From: JAJPKK01 sp963787675
Lineage (GTDB): Bacteria; Pseudomonadota; Alphaproteobacteria; Rhizobiales; Xanthobacteraceae
Length of the DNA: 64,000 nucleotides
Direction: 5' to 3'
Assembly (NCBI GenBank): GCA_963787675.1
Contig: CAWBDV010000003.1
Location: 1,364,001-1,428,000 of the forward strand
In this document: positions 45,280 through 54,981 of the stretch, piece after piece
How the letters are laid out: the number at the start of each line of letters is the position of its first letter
Position numbering within the stretch: the stretch's first letter is position 1
Made by a program: the position numbers and the translations under genes
Notes under the pieces: generated by a model
What the model was told of the DNA's origin: nothing
The model's input: the letters and a program-made list of their open reading frames with translations, nothing else
The model's database searches: none

Positions 45280-45654
45280 TCACGCCGGTCCGGCTTGCTC
45301 CTCGAGCGTGCCGAGCGGGCTCATGTGATCGATGGCCGTCGGCAGGTGCTGCGATAACTGCGCCAGCACTTGGTCGATCGGAATGCCCAACGAGGCCGCA
45401 AGCTGGCGCACGTTGTCGTCGCCCAATGCTTTGCGAAGCTGATCAGCGGTGATCGGCAGATTCTTGCCGTCGCCGAGCCAGGAAGCGACCTGCGGGCCAA
45501 GCCCGGATTTCTGCAACTGCTCCAGCAGCCCGCCAACGCTGCCGAGATCGGTTTTGCCAAGCACCTGGGACAGAACGTTCGGCAATACCTGCGTTTCGAC
45601 CTGCTGGGCTATCCCATTCAACGCATTGCCTAAGAGATCGCGGAACACGCTCAT
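45280..45654 (-). CDS. YidB/DUF937 family protein
   Basis: 124 residues from ATG 45654 (MSVFRDLLGNALNGIAQQVE). Contains LGSVGGLLEQLQKSGLGPQV, ASWLGDGKNLPITADQLRKA and QLAASLGIPIDQVLAQLSQH, the conserved blocks of YidB. A small helical protein of unknown function. It is upstream of the PG-binding protein on the same strand. Confidence 0.88.
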   Translation of the reverse strand: MSVFRDLLGNALNGIAQQVETQVLPNVLSQVLGKTDLGSVGGLLEQLQKSGLGPQVASWLGDGKNLPITADQLRKALGDDNVRQLAASLGIPIDQVLAQLSQHLPTAIDHMSPLGTLEEQAGPA

Positions 45655-45711
45655 GACGCTCTCCTCATGGCCGCTCCCCCAGCCCGGCACCTGCCCCGCC
45701 GTTACTTCATA

Positions 45712-46881
45712 TCATGCGTGCCGCTCCGTTGCCAGCAAAGGCCGCTGCCGCAACGGAACTGCGCGCGCCGCATGAAGCGTCGCTGCCGTGAGAACGACGA
45801 GCGCCATCGCCTGATGAGCGAGCGCCAGGTCAAGCGGCGCACTCTGCAACAGCGTGATGATGCCGATCGCTGCTTGAACAATGACCGCGATGCAAAGGAA
45901 CCCAGCCGTCAGCGCAAGCGAACGGGCATGGGCCGTCTGCACTACATCAACGAAATGAAGGAGTGCGAGCACGACGATCGCATAGGCGACCATGCGGTGG
46001 TCGAACTGAACTGTAAGCGCATTTTCGAAAAAGTTTCGCCACGCCGGCGCAATGAAGAAGAGATCTGCGGAACGAGGAACGACGCTTCCATCGATCAGCG
46101 GCCACGTGTTGTAGATCAAACCGGCATGCAAACCCGCCACCAGTGCGCCGAGATAGATCTGCGCGAGCACGAGGACGACAAGCGCTGCGGCACTCACCGC
46201 AAGACGGCGCGACGGCTGCGGCCGCACACCGCTCAGCATACGGTCGGCGGTCCAGACCAGCGCGGCATAAATCGTGCACGCCAGCGTCAGATGGAACGCA
46301 AGGCGATATTGCGAGACGCTGACGCGTTCGGTGAGGCCGGAAGCAACCATCCACCAGCCGACCGCGCCCTGCACCGCGCCGAGACCGAAGATGCCGGAAA
46401 GCGCGAGCGCGAGACGCCGATCCACCCAACCGCGCCACAGGAACCAGAGGAACGGCACCAGGAACACGACGCCGATGAGGCGGCCGAGCAGCCGATGACT
46501 CCATTCCCACCAATAGATAGTCTTGAACTCATCGAGGCTCATGCCGCGATTGAGCTGCTGATATTGCGGGATGGGTTTGTATTGATCGAAGGCCGCCCGC
46601 CAATCAGCGTCGTTGAGCGGCGGCACCGTCCCCGTCACCGGCTGCCATTCGACGATCGAAAGGCCGGACTGGGTGAGCCGCGTCGCACCGCCGACGAGCA
46701 CCATGGCAAAGACGAGAGCCGCGACGCACCACAGCCACGCGCCGACAAGCCGCGGCGCGGGTTGTCTTGCGGGAGCGACATAGAGGCGTGGGGCGGCGAC
46801 GTTTGCGGCGTCCAATGGCGCGGCCTTCCGAGGCGGATAACGTGAGGATCGCGTCCCTATAGACCGTTCAGGCCGCAGCAA
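45712..46881 (-). CDS. ctaA: Heme A synthase (COX15/CtaA)
   Basis: 389 residues (start could be internal). About eight transmembrane helices. Family blocks: VGGATRLTQSGLSIVEWQPV, YWWEWSHRLLGRLIGVVFLV (heme-ligand His), QGAVGWWMVASGLTERVSVS, RLAFHLTLACTIYA, QIYLGALVAGLHAGLIYNTW, DHRMVAYAIVVL and LALAHQAMALVVLTA. It oxidises heme O to heme A for aa3-type cytochrome oxidase in the inner membrane. The type-2 form found in alphaproteobacteria and mitochondria. Confidence 0.96.
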   Translation of the reverse strand: MLRPERSIGTRSSRYPPRKAAPLDAANVAAPRLYVAPARQPAPRLVGAWLWCVAALVFAMVLVGGATRLTQSGLSIVEWQPVTGTVPPLNDADWRAAFDQYKPIPQYQQLNRGMSLDEFKTIYWWEWSHRLLGRLIGVVFLVPFLWFLWRGWVDRRLALALSGIFGLGAVQGAVGWWMVASGLTERVSVSQYRLAFHLTLACTIYAALVWTADRMLSGVRPQPSRRLAVSAAALVVLVLAQIYLGALVAGLHAGLIYNTWPLIDGSVVPRSADLFFIAPAWRNFFENALTVQFDHRMVAYAIVVLALLHFVDVVQTAHARSLALTAGFLCIAVIVQAAIGIITLLQSAPLDLALAHQAMALVVLTAATLHAARAVPLRQRPLLATERHA

Positions 46882-46936
46882 GCAACAACATCAGCCGCGC
46901 ACATAAGCGGCGGCGAGTACCTCTTATCGGGATGCC

Positions 46937-47746
46937 TCAGGAATGCTGAAGCCGCAGGCCTTGCTCGGCGCGATAGGCCGCGACGAGGCGCATCGGCACG
47001 GCAAAGAGCAGGAGCGTGCGCGCGATGCCAAGCCAGGCGACGGCGCGCGACGCGTCGAAATAGCGCAACTGAATCCGCAGGCGATCGAACAGCTGCCGCC
47101 GGCGCCGCGTCATCGATACACCCGACATTGAGATGCTGTAATCGAGCAGACACTCCGGCAGATTGGCAAATTCGAACTGCGTCGCCATCCGGCGCAAAAG
47201 TTCGTAATCCTCGGCGGCCGGAAATTCGCTCGAATAGACGCCGCTAACGCGCAAGGCATCGGTGCGGACCATCCAGGTCGGGTGAATGACGCAGTTGTTC
47301 AGAAACAATGCGGTACGGATTTCCTCTGCGTCGCAAGGCGGGCGCCCCTGGAAAATGACCTCCCGCGTGTTTTCCTCGACGTAGCGCGCCCAACTGCCCA
47401 CCAGCGCAACAGACGGATGGGTGTTGAGAAACGCGACCTGCTTCGCCAGACGCCCGGGCAGACACACGTCGTCGGCGTCCATCATGGCGATATATCTGTA
47501 TGGCTTTTCGAGCAGCAGCTTCAGTCCAAAATTCTTTGCACCGGCGACACCGAGATTTCGCGGCGCGCGGACGATTTCGATGCGCGCATCGGTCGACCCA
47601 AGGAACTCGGAGAGTGGAGCTTTGCTGAAATCGTCGACGATCAGCAGATCGAACGGCTCCGTCTCGCGCATCAGGCTCTCGATCGCCTTGCCGATCGTCT
47701 TTTCGGCATTATAGGCAGTCATGAGCACGGCAAGGTCCGCCGGCAT
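46937..47746 (-). CDS. Family 2 glycosyltransferase
   Basis: 269 residues. GT-A start MPADLAVLMTAYNAEKTIGK, FDLLIVDDFSK, NLGVAGAKNFGLKLLLE, the DxD equivalent MMDADDVCLPGR and the acceptor-side PAAEDYELLRRMA. The C-terminus has no transmembrane helix. It transfers a sugar from a nucleotide donor, probably onto a surface polysaccharide repeat unit. First gene of a small polysaccharide cluster up to 52694. Confidence 0.92.
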   Translation of the reverse strand: MPADLAVLMTAYNAEKTIGKAIESLMRETEPFDLLIVDDFSKAPLSEFLGSTDARIEIVRAPRNLGVAGAKNFGLKLLLEKPYRYIAMMDADDVCLPGRLAKQVAFLNTHPSVALVGSWARYVEENTREVIFQGRPPCDAEEIRTALFLNNCVIHPTWMVRTDALRVSGVYSSEFPAAEDYELLRRMATQFEFANLPECLLDYSISMSGVSMTRRRRQLFDRLRIQLRYFDASRAVAWLGIARTLLLFAVPMRLVAAYRAEQGLRLQHS

Positions 47747-47921
47747 TTAAATCTCCGCGCCAATTGTTCGGTTGCTTGCCAAATCGATAGTAACCATCGC
47801 CTATTTATCATGGCGACTGGCTAGACAAAGCTGAATTCCGCAAATACCAATGAATTGTTGATTTTTATTTGCGATGCTCGCGGGGAACTCCCGTTAACCA
47901 TTTGGAAATGGCGCGATCGGC

Positions 47922-49121
47922 ATGAACACCGCTGTGAGGCGAAGCGGGACGCACCAAAACGTGCCAAATTCCATGCATGGCAATGCCGTTGCGCGAGTTG
48001 AACTATTTGATGATTTCGCTGCCGCGGAACCCCTGTGGCGCGGACTTGAATCTGCCGCTCCGCTCGCCACGCCCTATCAGCGCTTCGAATGGGTCAAACG
48101 CTGGTATACCTATGTCGGCAAACCGTCCGGCGCCGAGCTTCTGCTCGTCGCCGGGATCGATTGCCACGACGCACCCGCCCTGATCGCCGCCTTTGTCGTG
48201 GAGCGATGCCTCGGTTGTCGCGTCGCGCGATATTGCGGTGGCAGTCATGCCAATCTGAATATGCCGATCCTGCGCCGTGATGTTGCCGCCGAACTGACTC
48301 CGGCGCGTACCGCCGAGCTGCTCGATTCAATTGCCAAGGCGCGGCGGATCGATCTATTCGCCCTCCTTGGCCAGCCGCCGGTGTGGCGCGGCGTCGACAA
48401 TCCATTTGCAGCGCTCTCGCATCGGCTGTCTCCGGACGACGTCCACAACGGCACTCTCGACCCCTCCGATCCGTCTACTCAGCCGCGGCTGCCCAGCGGC
48501 ATGCGCAAGAAGAAACGCAAGCTGATGAAGCTCGATGGCTTCCGCTACTGCGTTGTAAAGACCGTGACCGATGTCGATCGCATCCTCGGCGCGTTCTGGC
48601 CGCAGAAGGCGGAACGCTTCCAGCGCCAGGGCATTCGCAACGTCTTCGCCGATCCGGGCGTCAAAGCGTTCATTCGAGCTGCTTGTCTCGACGGACTCGA
48701 TCGAGGCCGGCCTGCCATTGAACTGCATGCACTTGAGGGCGGCGGCGAGGTTCTCGCCATCGTCGGCGGCGTCGATGACGGCAAGCATTTCTCGGTGATG
48801 TTCAATTCCATTACGTCGAGCGACCACGCGCGACAATCACCCGGCATCATCCTGATGACGGAGATCATTGCAGACTGCACGCGCCGCGGCGTGAAAAGCT
48901 TTGATCTCGGCGCTGGGCTCGCGCCATACAAGGCCTATTTCTGTTCGGGATCGGAAGGACGGCGCGATGTCTTCATTCCGTTCTCGTTGCGCGGCCGGAT
49001 TGCCGCGACAGCTTACGCAACGGTCGACACGGTGCACCGCGCTTTCAAGACGAATGCCCTGCTGATGAAAATGCTTCAGGGCGTGCGCCGCTTGACCACC
49101 GCCGGCCACCACGCCGCGTAG
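47922..49121 (+). CDS. BioF2-like GNAT acyltransferase of polysaccharide cluster
   Basis: 399 residues. Acetyltransferase_6/BioF2-like pattern: ATPYQRFEWVKRWYTYVGKP near the start, ALIAAFVVERCLG, PRLPSGMRKKKRKLMKLDGF, and C-terminal IILMTEIIADCTRRGVKSFD with LGAGLAPYKAYFCSGSEGRR. Such GNAT-fold proteins sit in exopolysaccharide and cellulose loci and are presumed to acylate sugar intermediates or polymer; FemAB-like peptidyl transfer is an alternative. Divergent from the glycosyltransferase and convergent with the chain-length regulator. Confidence 0.82.
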   Translation: MNTAVRRSGTHQNVPNSMHGNAVARVELFDDFAAAEPLWRGLESAAPLATPYQRFEWVKRWYTYVGKPSGAELLLVAGIDCHDAPALIAAFVVERCLGCRVARYCGGSHANLNMPILRRDVAAELTPARTAELLDSIAKARRIDLFALLGQPPVWRGVDNPFAALSHRLSPDDVHNGTLDPSDPSTQPRLPSGMRKKKRKLMKLDGFRYCVVKTVTDVDRILGAFWPQKAERFQRQGIRNVFADPGVKAFIRAACLDGLDRGRPAIELHALEGGGEVLAIVGGVDDGKHFSVMFNSITSSDHARQSPGIILMTEIIADCTRRGVKSFDLGAGLAPYKAYFCSGSEGRRDVFIPFSLRGRIAATAYATVDTVHRAFKTNALLMKMLQGVRRLTTAGHHAA

Positions 49122-49128
49122 CGCAACG

Positions 49129-51303
49129 TCACGCCGCCGCTTGGCCGTGCGGCACGGCTCCGGACGCAAATCCGCTCGCCATCACCGCAATATCCGTAAA
49201 CCCCGCCGCGGTCAGCATTTGCACGGCATTGGTCGTATCGGCGGGGGCATTTTCCGAGACCATCAGCACAGCGCGCGGCGCCAATGCCGCGAGCTGGAAG
49301 CAGCTTGGGCCGATTGCACCGGCGTCGATCACCACATGATCATAGGCCCGCGACAACGCTTCGAGCGTGACTGCAAAGGGCCGCGAATTCAGGAGCGCCT
49401 GCGGCGGCACATCGCTGCGTCCATGACGAACGATATGAAGCCGCGAGAGCTTGTCGCGGCTCACGATCTCGCCGAACGAGGCCTTGCCGCTGATCACGTC
49501 CGTCAGACCAGGGCCGTCGGGCATCGCTGCGACGACGTCGAGCACCGGCGCTGGGTATACGAGCCCGACCAGCACCGCTTTCGAATTGAGCGCGAGGGCC
49601 CGCGCGAGCGTCAGCGCCGAGAGCGTCGTTGGGAGTTCGCTCCGGGCGGCAAACAGCGCGACGCCGCGGCCGATGTCGGCGTTTCCTTGCAAACGCTCCG
49701 CGATCTCGCGTACGGCCGAAAGGGAAACGCCTAGCAGCGGGTGTGGCACGGTCGCGTTGGCGGCCGGCGCGGCGAGCGGCGGCACGGCATTCATGTCATT
49801 GGCCGCTGCCGAAACCGGCGGTAAATCGTCGGCAACGGGATCGCGCATCAGGGTATCGGGAGCATCCATGCGCTCCAGAACCATCGGCTCGATACGGGCG
49901 GACGGCGCTGTCGCGCGCAGCAATTCCTGCGTAGTTACAAAGCCGGCGCACAGGACAAAGGTGACCAGCGTCGCCACCACCACAATCGGAAGCTTCTTCG
50001 GGAAGGCCGGCGTGTTCGACACGATCGCAGCGGAAATGATCCTGGCGTCGGGCGGCGCCGTCGCGATGGTGTCGCGGGCCGTGGTTTCGCGATATTTCGC
50101 GAGATAGGATTTAAGGAGATCACGTTGCGCCTTCGCCTCGCGCTCAAGCGCGCGGTACCGCAGGTCCTGCTCGCCCGTGGTTGCGGCCTGTCGCTTGAGC
50201 GAATCGAGATTGGCGTTGAGCGCATCGACCCGTGCGGTCGAGATGCGGGCATCGTTCTCGAGGCCGCGGGCAATCTTCTCCGCCTCCCCCCGGATCTGCC
50301 TGTCGAGATCGGCAATCTGCGCCCTGAGTTCCTTGATGCGCGGGTGATTGTCGAGAAGAGTTGAGGATTGTTCGGCAAGCTGGGCGCGCAGCGTCACCCG
50401 CTGTTCCGACAGCCGCCGGATCAGTTCCGAATTCGTCACGTCGGCGGCCTCGATCGGCTCGCCACGACGCAACAGGTCGCGGATGATGCGGGCGCGAGTC
50501 TCGGCGTCGGCCTTCTGCGCGCGCGCCGCACCGAGTTGGGTGTTGAGTTCACCGAGCTGCTGGCTGCTCAAGGTCGTGTTGTTGGTGCCGACGAGGAGGT
50601 TGGTGTTGGCGCGGAACTCCTCGGCCTTTGTCTCGGCGTCGGCGACCTTGCGACGCAACTTTTCGATCTCGCTCGCGAGCCATTCGCCGGCGCCGCGCGA
50701 TTGCTCCTGGCGGGCCATCTGCTGGCGCCGCAGATAATCGTCGGCGATTGCATTGGTGATGCGCGCGGCCAGCACCGGATCGGCGGACTGGAACTCAATG
50801 ACGATGACGCGCGACTTGTCGATCGCATAGGCCGTCAGCCGGTCATACCATGACTTTAGCACACGCTCCTCGGGCGTCATCGCCAGGAGGTCCCGCGAGA
50901 TACCCACCATCGTGAGCACCTGCCGCAGCATCGAGCGCGGGCGAAGCGCCGGATCGAATTCCGGCAGTTCCTTGAGCTTCAACTCGCCGATGACGTCGAG
51001 CGCGAGCTGGCGCGACAGGACGATCTGCACTTGGTTGGTGAGCGTCTCGGCATCGGCGGGGCCGCGGTCTTGGTTTGCCGCCTTGTCGGCATCGGGACGC
51101 AGGAACACGTTCTCGCGGCCGTCATAGACGATGCGCGCCTCCGACTTGTAGCGCGGCGCAAGCACATTAACGACGATGCCGGCGACGAGCGCCGCGGCAA
51201 GCGTCGGCCAGATGATCCAATGTTTCCGGCGCCACAGCGCAGCGCCAAGCGAGCGCAGGTCGAGGTCCTCGCCCGTCGACTCCTCAACTCCTGACCTCGC
51301 CAT
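49129..51303 (-). CDS. Polysaccharide co-polymerase (Wzz) fused to a BY-kinase-like domain with degenerate P-loop
   Basis: 724 residues. N-terminal cytosolic stretch, TM1 (KHWIIWPTLAAALVAGIVVN), periplasmic Wzz coiled region with DNHPRIKELRAQIADLDRQI, TM2 (LPIVVVATLVTFVLCAGFVT), then a cytosolic domain resembling CpsD/ExoP kinases (GVALFAARSELPTTLSALTL, DVISGKASFGEIVSRD, YDHVVIDAGAIGPSCFQLAA). The Walker A is altered: ARSELPTT instead of GxxxGKS/T. The C-terminal tyrosine cluster is absent. It should control chain length but not by normal autophosphorylation. Confidence 0.88.
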   Translation of the reverse strand: MARSGVEESTGEDLDLRSLGAALWRRKHWIIWPTLAAALVAGIVVNVLAPRYKSEARIVYDGRENVFLRPDADKAANQDRGPADAETLTNQVQIVLSRQLALDVIGELKLKELPEFDPALRPRSMLRQVLTMVGISRDLLAMTPEERVLKSWYDRLTAYAIDKSRVIVIEFQSADPVLAARITNAIADDYLRRQQMARQEQSRGAGEWLASEIEKLRRKVADAETKAEEFRANTNLLVGTNNTTLSSQQLGELNTQLGAARAQKADAETRARIIRDLLRRGEPIEAADVTNSELIRRLSEQRVTLRAQLAEQSSTLLDNHPRIKELRAQIADLDRQIRGEAEKIARGLENDARISTARVDALNANLDSLKRQAATTGEQDLRYRALEREAKAQRDLLKSYLAKYRETTARDTIATAPPDARIISAAIVSNTPAFPKKLPIVVVATLVTFVLCAGFVTTQELLRATAPSARIEPMVLERMDAPDTLMRDPVADDLPPVSAAANDMNAVPPLAAPAANATVPHPLLGVSLSAVREIAERLQGNADIGRGVALFAARSELPTTLSALTLARALALNSKAVLVGLVYPAPVLDVVAAMPDGPGLTDVISGKASFGEIVSRDKLSRLHIVRHGRSDVPPQALLNSRPFAVTLEALSRAYDHVVIDAGAIGPSCFQLAALAPRAVLMVSENAPADTTNAVQMLTAAGFTDIAVMASGFASGAVPHGQAAA

Positions 51304-51488
51304 GTCTCACTGCTCCGCGCCAGATACTCGATTGGAAACGATTATGGTTGCCGGGGGGTTAATTTCGCCCGCGACAGGCCGCCGCGCGGCCATGCACCAC
51401 CGTTCGGCCGTTTACTACGCTGTTAACGCCGTATTGCACAATTGCCCGATACTCTTAGAATGGCGCGTCGGCCCGGCGAAACCCACAA

Positions 51489-52694
51489 ATGTCCTCGATA
51501 CCACCCGCATCGACGAGGGCGCGAGACGAGGACGCATCACCGGCCGAGCAAACGAATCTCAAGATCGTCCACGTTGTCCGTGCCCCGATCGGCGGCATTT
51601 TCCGGCATATCGTTGATTTGGCCGGTGCCCAGACCAAGGCGGGGCACGAGGTCGGGATCGTCTGCGATTCCTCGACCGGCGGACGATTCGAGGATGACAT
51701 CATCGCCAAGGCGGCGAAAACCCTCGCCCTCGGTGCGACCCGGTTTCCCATGCGGCGAAGCATTTCGTTAGCCGACCTTGCGAGCGCGCGCCGTGTGCTC
51801 GGTCATCTGGGCAAGCTCGATCCCGACGTGATTCACTGCCATGGCGCCAAGGGTGGCGCCTATGGGCGATTGATCGCCGCGTTTCTCGGCCGCCGCCGGC
51901 CGATCGCATGCCTTTACGCGCCGCACGGCGGCACGTTGCACTACGATGAAACCAGCCTCGAAGGGATCGTCTACTTTCGCCTGGAGCGATTCTTCGAGCG
52001 CATGACCGATGCGCTCATCCATGTGAGCGGTTACGAAGCGGAGACCTACCGTCGCAAGGTCGGCATTCCTCGCTGCCAGGCCGCGGTCATCCGCAACGGC
52101 CTGCGCGAGGAGGAGTTCGGTCCTATCGTGCCGCGTGAAGATGCCCGCGACCTCCTGTTCCTCGGCATGCTGCGCGACCTCAAGGGCACGGACGTGTTCC
52201 TCGATGCCATTGCGCGGCTTGATCAGCGGTACGGTCGCAAAGTGACGGCCCATATCATCGGCCAAGCCGAGGAGCCAGACCGTTACCGCGAGCAGGCGCG
52301 CAGCCTCGGCATTGCCGATCGCGTCGCCTTCGGCGAGCCGATGCCGGCGCGGGAAGCGTTCGCGCTGGCCTGTACGATCGTGGTGCCGTCGCGTGCCGAA
52401 TTGATGCCCTATGTGGTGTTGGAAGCGATCGCCGCCGGTATGCCGATCATTGCAACGCGGGTCGGGGGCATCCCCGAAATTTTTGGCCCGGCCGCAGACG
52501 AACTCGTGGCCCCCGGAGACCCCGGCGCTCTCGCTCAGGCAATTGACGATATGCTTGCGAATCCGGGTCGCATGAGCGCGGCCGCGGTTGAGCGTCGCGA
52601 GTGGCTGAGGCCGCGTTTTCACATCGAGACCATGCAGAGCCAGGTCGAGACCCTCTACCGCGAGATTCTGGCGCGCAAGCGCGTCGCGCCATGA
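51489..52694 (+). CDS. Family 4 glycosyltransferase
   Basis: 401 residues. GT-B fold: LKIVHVVRAPIGGIFRHIVD, DVIHCHGAKGGAYGRLIAAF, ACLYAPHGGTLHYDE, and donor domain DLLFLGMLRDLKGTDVFLDA, VAFGEPMPAREAFALACTIV, SRAELMPYVVLEAIAAGMPI and ATRVGGIPEIFG (the E-x7-E motif is in this region). Retaining transferase acting on a lipid-linked or growing surface polysaccharide. Divergent from the Wzz/BY-kinase gene, consistent with one exopolysaccharide locus. Confidence 0.93.
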   Translation: MSSIPPASTRARDEDASPAEQTNLKIVHVVRAPIGGIFRHIVDLAGAQTKAGHEVGIVCDSSTGGRFEDDIIAKAAKTLALGATRFPMRRSISLADLASARRVLGHLGKLDPDVIHCHGAKGGAYGRLIAAFLGRRRPIACLYAPHGGTLHYDETSLEGIVYFRLERFFERMTDALIHVSGYEAETYRRKVGIPRCQAAVIRNGLREEEFGPIVPREDARDLLFLGMLRDLKGTDVFLDAIARLDQRYGRKVTAHIIGQAEEPDRYREQARSLGIADRVAFGEPMPAREAFALACTIVVPSRAELMPYVVLEAIAAGMPIIATRVGGIPEIFGPAADELVAPGDPGALAQAIDDMLANPGRMSAAAVERREWLRPRFHIETMQSQVETLYREILARKRVAP

Positions 52695-52807
52695 GCCGAG
52701 GCCCCACCCTTGGCGCGCGCCGCTGCGCGCCCTCCCGCGCCTTCCGTCTTGACGGATGCCCGAGCCCGCCAGACATTTCACACACAAGCTGCTGACCGGA
52801 GACCGCG

Positions 52808-53236
52808 ATGGCCGCCTACGATCCGAATAACGTCTTTGCAAAAATCCTGCGCGGCGAACTGCCGGCCCACAAGGTCTACGAGGACGATCGCGCCTTTGCG
52901 TTTCTCGACATCATGCCGCGCTCGCCGGGCCACACTCTCGTGATCCCCAAGGCGCCGGCGCGTAACATCCTCGACGTTGCGCCGGACGATCTTGCCCACG
53001 TGATGAAGGTCGCCCAGAAGATCGCCAAGGCGGGCATGACGGTTTTCAGCGCCGACGGCGTCACCGTGCAGCAGTTCTCCGAATTTGCGGGCGGACAGGT
53101 CGTGTTCCATCTCCATGTCCACGTCATGCCGCGCGTCGCGGGCATCGCGCTCAAGCCGCCCGCGAGTGTGAAGGAAGATGCTGCCGTTTTGTCCGATCAG
53201 GCGCTCAAGCTTGCAGCAGCCCTCAAGAACAGCTGA
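52808..53236 (+). CDS. HIT-family nucleotide hydrolase/transferase
   Basis: 142 residues. VFAKILRGELPAHKVYEDDR, FLDIMPRSPGHTLVIPKAP and the histidine triad VVFHLHVHVMPR (H-x-H-x-H). Family members cleave nucleoside phosphoramidates or dinucleotide polyphosphates; the LVIPK/HLHVH spacing is Hint-like. Downstream of the glycosyltransferase by 113 nt, convergent with azlD. Confidence 0.94.
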   Translation: MAAYDPNNVFAKILRGELPAHKVYEDDRAFAFLDIMPRSPGHTLVIPKAPARNILDVAPDDLAHVMKVAQKIAKAGMTVFSADGVTVQQFSEFAGGQVVFHLHVHVMPRVAGIALKPPASVKEDAAVLSDQALKLAAALKNS

Positions 53237-53268
53237 AGCGTCTGATGAATGGCTGGGTCCATTTGCGC

Positions 53269-53610
53269 TCAGGGAAACGCCCAGATGCCGGCCAAGATCG
53301 ACAGCGTACCGACAATGACGCCGGCGAAGACCGAGCCGCGCAGAAGAAAGTATGCCGCCATTCCGGCGGCGACGGCACCGAGACGAACCTTGAGCGATAC
53401 GTCGGCGAGCGCACCGGGCGCAAAGATGACGATCTTGGCAACCACGCCCGTCAGGATCGCGGTTGCAACCGCGCGCACCCAGACGATCCACTCGGAGGTC
53501 TCATCGAGGCGGCGCGATGCGAAGATGCCGAGCATGCGCCAGATCTCGTTCGGCAGGAAGCCCGCGAGCACGAGCACGATATAGGGCGCGAGATCGCCGA
53601 AAACGCTCAT
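53269..53610 (-). CDS. azlD: AzlD-type branched-chain amino acid exporter subunit
   Basis: 113 residues from ATG 53610. MSVFGDLAPYIVLVLAGFLP with conserved NEIWRMLGIFASRRLDE, then three more hydrophobic helices (WVRAVATAILTGVVAKIVIF, AAGMAAYFLLRGSVF, VIVGTLSILAGIWAF). Works with AzlC to export branched-chain amino acids and analogues. Its ATG overlaps the azlC stop (ATGA). Because azlC is shifted, a single open frame runs from azlC into azlD; that apparent fusion is probably not real. Confidence 0.85.
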   Translation of the reverse strand: MSVFGDLAPYIVLVLAGFLPNEIWRMLGIFASRRLDETSEWIVWVRAVATAILTGVVAKIVIFAPGALADVSLKVRLGAVAAGMAAYFLLRGSVFAGVIVGTLSILAGIWAFP

Positions 53611-54229
53611 CGCTTCTGCTTCCGCAGCCAGTGAATGCCGTAGGCCACGCTGCCGCCGACGAGACCCGTCCATAACAGATCGAACCCGACCTGCTCGTAG
53701 GCAAGAAGCGGCAAGCACGAGCCCGATGCCGTACGCGATCCGGTCCGAGAGCAGATGCGCGTTGCGCAATGCCGAGGTGAAGAAGGACATCGGTGTCAGG
53801 AACAACATCGCAGCAACGAGCGGTACCGGCAAAACCTCCGCAAGGTAGGAGCCTGCGATCGTTCCCACGATGGCGGCCGCCATCAGCCCGATTGCGAGGC
53901 CGTTGGCAAAGGCGATGCGGTTTTCGCGCGGCACCGCCGGGGCAAGCCGCAGCGATTCGATCCACATGCTCACCGCGGTGAAGTGCGCGGGAAGAAAGAG
54001 ATCGCGGAAGCGGCTGCGTCGCGTTTGCAGAACGGGCATCAGCGCCATCACCATCGGCAGGAGACGCAGCGCGCTCAGTCCCACCGCAAGCGCGGTCGCG
54101 ACCGGCGTGCCGCCTGCGCCGAGCGACGTGATGAGAATGACCTGAGCCGGAGCCGCCCACACGATGACGGTCGAGAGCACCGTCCAGCCAACCGAGAAGC
54201 CGAGGTTGTGGGCTAGGGGCTGTTGGGAT

Positions 54230-54616
54230 TTATCGGGAGTTTATCACGGCTGCAGTCAGATGGATCATGGAGGCGAAGCTTTGATCGGTCTTGTCGGCGC
54301 GCATTGCAATGCGTTTGAACTCCTTGAGCCTGCCAAAGAAGTTCTCGATTAGATGCCGCCATTTGTACATTTCCTCGTCGATGCTGAGAGGCTTTGCGCG
54401 ACGCGGATGTTGGGAGATGACGGCCTTCGCGCCACGCGCGTCGAGATCGGCGATAATCGAGTTGCTGTCGAAGGCTTTGTCGGCGATCAGCGCGTCGAAG
54501 GCCAATCCTTCGATCAGGGGCGGCACGCCCACCGTGTCGAAGCGCTGCCCCGGCAGAAGCACGAAGCGCACGAGATTGCCGAGCGCATCGGTGAGGGCCA
54601 GGATTTTGGTGGTCAT
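54230..54616 (-). CDS. IS5-family transposase, OrfB part
   Basis: 128 residues. DDE catalytic parts: GLAFDALIADKAFDSNSIIA (second Asp), ENFFGRLKEFKRIAMRADKT (Glu with the FxxLKxF-like signature) and SFASMIHLTAAVINSR end. It overlaps OrfA by 4 nt (54613-54616) in a different frame, consistent with -1 frameshifting to produce the full transposase. Confidence 0.9.
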   Translation of the reverse strand: MTTKILALTDALGNLVRFVLLPGQRFDTVGVPPLIEGLAFDALIADKAFDSNSIIADLDARGAKAVISQHPRRAKPLSIDEEMYKWRHLIENFFGRLKEFKRIAMRADKTDQSFASMIHLTAAVINSR

Positions 54617-54981
54617 GCCGCCTTTCGAGCGGCCGATCGCCTGGCTTTGGGTCCCCCTTTTGCGCCCTGTCCGTGGCGGTGGACCTTGACGATGGTGGCG
54701 TCGACTATCGCGTATTCCATGTCGGGATCGTCGGAGACGGCGTCGAACAGTCGCTTCCAGACACCCGCCTTCGCCCAGTCGCGGAAGCGCGTGAATACGC
54801 TGTTCCAGTGGCCTAACGAGGGCGGCAGATCACGCCAAGGGCTGCCGGTTCGAGCGATCCACAGTACCGCCTCGACAAACCGTCGATTGTCTGTGCCACT
54901 GCGGCCCGGATCGCCCGGTTTGCCAAGACAAAGCGGCTCCATCTTCGCCCATTGGGCGTCCGTCAAAACGAATCGGTCCAT
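54613..54981 (-). CDS. IS5-family transposase, OrfA part
   Basis: 122 residues. MDRFVLTDAQWAKMEPLCLG, EAVLWIARTGSPWRDLPPSL, HWNSVFTRFRDWAKAGVWKR and YAIVDATIVKVHRHGQGAKG, with the first catalytic Asp in VDAT. The frame ends RSAARKAA; a poly-purine stretch in the overlap (AAAGGGGG-type) is the likely slip site. Confidence 0.9.
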   Translation of the reverse strand: MDRFVLTDAQWAKMEPLCLGKPGDPGRSGTDNRRFVEAVLWIARTGSPWRDLPPSLGHWNSVFTRFRDWAKAGVWKRLFDAVSDDPDMEYAIVDATIVKVHRHGQGAKGGPKARRSAARKAA

